Source: Anaerolineae bacterium (lineage in GTDB: Bacteria > Chloroflexota > Anaerolineae > Anaerolineales > Villigracilaceae). Taken from it: DNA of 6,617 nucleotides. The position numbers and the translations under genes were made by a program. The stretch spans positions 1,872-8,488 of the forward strand of contig DNDO01000162.1 in assembly GCA_003484265.1 (NCBI GenBank). Reading direction: 5' to 3'. The notes below the pieces were generated by a model. It had not been told where the DNA came from and searched no databases. It saw nothing but the letters and a program-made list of their open reading frames with translations. Below are positions 4,606 through 6,617 of the stretch, piece after piece (positions within the stretch are counted from its first letter, which is position 1; every line of letters begins with the position of its first letter).

Positions 4606-6617
4606 ATGGATATAGACATCGACCTGTATCGTCACGAAGTGCGTGTTTCGACAAGTCCGCTGGTGAGGCTTTCGGCGATCGATATTTCGCCAGATCATCC
4701 CCAGCGGACATTTGTCTTTATTCATGGGTTCGGCGGGCAGGCGGCGCAATGGCATTATCAAATGCAAAAGTTTGCTGTGGAAAACCGCGTCATCGCATTG
4801 GACCTGCGCGGTCACGGTCTCTCCGATAAACCAGCCGGCGGCTATGACATGCCGCAGACTATTCAAGACATAGAAAACGCACTGACCTTATTGAAGGTCA
4901 ATGGGAAGATCGTCTTGGTGGGACATTCCTTCGGCGGTGCAGTGGTCACAGAGTACGCGGTCAAAAACCCGGACAGGATCGAGCGGTTGATCCTGATGGC
5001 TACGGCAAGCGAATTTAAACTTCAAACGACATTAAAGTTGGCATTGAACTTGCCTGTATGGTTCTTAAAAATTATTGAGCCTGTTACCCGCCGCTGGCTG
5101 TTCGCCCCGCCTCATGCATTGAAATCTTTCAATGCAAATAACATGGCAAAGTGGAACGGCGCAGAAAAATTCCCTTCACTAAATGTGCCAACGCTTGTCA
5201 TCCGCGGGCATCGAGATCTTGTTTTTGAGCGTCCGCTGTTCGAGAAGGTGGCAGAGTCCATACCGGGCGCGGAGGATGTCGATATACGGGTATCAGGCCA
5301 CATGGTCATGTTGGAGCGGCGGGATGCGGTGGACAGGTCGATTGAAAGATTCCTCGTCGGTGAAGGTCAACGCTCGTGGCGCGAATCAACCCGCGCCGTC
5401 AAAAAGAAAAAAAGCGGACGGGATGTCTTGCGCGCACAACGTCCATGGCTGGAGAATTATGAAGCTGGCGTGCCGTATACGGTTGGCGTGCCGAATATCC
5501 CGCTGAACCATTTGTTACGCTCGGCTGTGCGGAGATTCCCGAAGCATCCCGCCCTCTTTTTTGAGGGAAGCAAACTTTCATATCGCCGCGTCAATCATGA
5601 AGCGAACCGTTTTGCAAATTCTTTGATCGCTCTGGGGGTGGGGAAGGGCGCGCGGGTCGTTTTATTATTGCCGAACGTGCCCCAAATGGTGATTGGATTT
5701 TACGGCGCGATGAAAGCAGGCGCGTCGGCGGTGCTTGTCCCGCCGATCATCGAGCCTGAGGAAGTGATACGGCAGATAAAAGATTCAGAAGCGAGCGTGT
5801 TGGTGACCCTTTCGATGTGGGCGGGTCTGGCGAAACAAATCCAGGCGGGCAGCGGTGTGCCGCATATCGTCCTGACCGACCCTGCTCATTACCTTTCACT
5901 TCCAAAGTATTTGATCTCGAAATGGCGGAACCGAGGTTATGGATTGCAGAACGCGCTCCGCTGGCGCGACCTGCTGGCGGGCAACAGCAACAAATCGCCG
6001 ACGGTTGACGTGACTCCCGGTGATCTTGCCGTGATCCAATACACGGGCGGCACGACCGGGCAGTCGAAAGGTGTGATGCTTTCTCATCGCAACCTGGTGG
6101 CGAATGCCCTGCAAACGCGTCACTGGCTCCCCGAAGCGGAAGAGGGCAAAGAGAGATTTTTGTGTGTTGTGCCGATCTTCCATAGCTATGGGTTGACTGC
6201 CGCGATGAACGTCCCGATCTCGTTGGGTGCGGCAATGATATTGAAGACCCAGTTCCAGACTCTCGATGTTTTGAAAGCGATCAAGAAATACAAGCCGACG
6301 ATTTTCCCCGGCTCGCCAAGCATGTACGTTGCGATCAATAATTTCCGCGGGGTACGGAAATATGGCATCAATTCCATCAAGGCTTGCATCAGCGGTTCTG
6401 CACCATTACCCATAGAGGTACAGGAGGCGTTCGAGAAGTTAACAAAAGGGCGTCTTGTTGAGGGGTATGGTCTTACCGAGGCATCTCCAGTTACTCATGC
6501 AAACCCGTTGGGCGATAAACGCAAGGTTGGCACGATCGGTATCCCGTTGCCCTCCACCCAGGCAAAGATCGTTGATCTCTCGAATCGTAAAATGGAAGTG
6601 AAGCAGGGTCAGATCGG
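4606..6617 (+). CDS. Alpha/beta hydrolase fused to long-chain acyl-CoA synthetase-like ligase (3' end cut by window)
   Basis: One uninterrupted frame of 670 codons runs off the window with no stop. Residues about 1-250 form an alpha/beta hydrolase: oxyanion loop HGFGG (40-44), DLRGHGLSDKP (66-76), nucleophile elbow GHSFGG with Ser108, Asp204 in IRGHRDL and His232 in SGHMV, so the triad is complete. A charged linker (about 250-275, with KKKK at 266-269) leads to a typical FadD-type start, RPWLENYEAGVP (279-290). The ligase shows SYRRVNHEANRFANSLIALG (325-344), LLPNVPQ (354-360), the ATP-binding loop YTGGTTGQSKG (479-489), PIFHSYG (523-529), SGSAPLP (596-602) and EGYGLTEASP (619-628). The later adenylate-binding Asp, hinge and C-terminal Lys domain lie beyond the window. 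Such ligases adenylate a fatty acid and transfer it to CoA. The hydrolase substrate is unknown; an ester or thioester of a fatty acid is a reasonable guess. No signal peptide is seen, so the protein is probably cytoplasmic. Confidence 0.9.
   Translation, partial: MDIDIDLYRHEVRVSTSPLVRLSAIDISPDHPQRTFVFIHGFGGQAAQWHYQMQKFAVENRVIALDLRGHGLSDKPAGGYDMPQTIQDIENALTLLKVNGKIVLVGHSFGGAVVTEYAVKNPDRIERLILMATASEFKLQTTLKLALNLPVWFLKIIEPVTRRWLFAPPHALKSFNANNMAKWNGAEKFPSLNVPTLVIRGHRDLVFERPLFEKVAESIPGAEDVDIRVSGHMVMLERRDAVDRSIERFLVGEGQRSWRESTRAVKKKKSGRDVLRAQRPWLENYEAGVPYTVGVPNIPLNHLLRSAVRRFPKHPALFFEGSKLSYRRVNHEANRFANSLIALGVGKGARVVLLLPNVPQMVIGFYGAMKAGASAVLVPPIIEPEEVIRQIKDSEASVLVTLSMWAGLAKQIQAGSGVPHIVLTDPAHYLSLPKYLISKWRNRGYGLQNALRWRDLLAGNSNKSPTVDVTPGDLAVIQYTGGTTGQSKGVMLSHRNLVANALQTRHWLPEAEEGKERFLCVVPIFHSYGLTAAMNVPISLGAAMILKTQFQTLDVLKAIKKYKPTIFPGSPSMYVAINNFRGVRKYGINSIKACISGSAPLPIEVQEAFEKLTKGRLVEGYGLTEASPVTHANPLGDKRKVGTIGIPLPSTQAKIVDLSNRKMEVKQGQI

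Noticed and set aside
5747..6235. A 162-residue open frame on the minus strand
   Set aside because: It is antisense to the adenylating-enzyme domain and is a Ser/Arg/Pro-rich reading typical of a shadow frame.
4606..6617. Assignment of the fusion as OleBC (olefin biosynthesis)
   Set aside because: OleB belongs to the haloalkane-dehalogenase-like group with an Asp nucleophile, whereas this protein has GHSFGG with Ser108. The ligase half reads as FadD-type, and no oleA or oleD is in view.

Overview
The window carries seven protein genes of a bacterium with roughly balanced base composition. The gene set (an RNase J instead of an RNase E system, a COG2220-type metallo-beta-lactamase-fold protein, and a FadD-like ligase with a hydrolase fused in front) and the general look of the proteins suggest an Anaerolineae-type Chloroflexota genome. 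That placement is inference: no rRNA or other marker gene is present.

Layout. Positions 90-1052 (+) hold a two-gene unit: a small metallo-beta-lactamase (MBL)-fold protein and, 3 nt behind it, a 100-residue protein of unknown function. A perfect 10-bp hairpin (1062-1087) separates this pair from mutY (1101-2171, +), the adenine glycosylase that removes A opposite 8-oxoguanine. mutY meets the convergent RNase J gene (2190-3833, -) at a perfect 13-bp hairpin with a GAAA loop, which can terminate both transcripts. RNase J has a good sigma70-type promoter about 170 nt before its start. This implies a leader of about 160 nt containing two mutually exclusive hairpins. Upstream lie a small four-helix membrane protein (4164-4541, -) and, divergent from it, a long open frame (4606 to the window end, +) that runs off the edge with no stop. 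This last gene is easy to overlook because it is incomplete. It encodes an intact alpha/beta hydrolase (Ser-Asp-His) joined in frame to a long-chain acyl-CoA synthetase-like adenylating enzyme.

How the genes fit together. mutY (DNA repair) and RNase J (RNA decay and processing) are housekeeping genes with no evident link to each other. The hydrolase-ligase fusion suggests that an acyl chain is released from an ester or thioester and then re-activated on one polypeptide. Its promoter places the transcription start at or next to the ATG, so its mRNA is probably leaderless. No mobile element, CRISPR array, tRNA or rRNA was seen. The most notable items are the fusion and its leaderless start, the RNase J leader, and the degenerate metal site of the first MBL protein.
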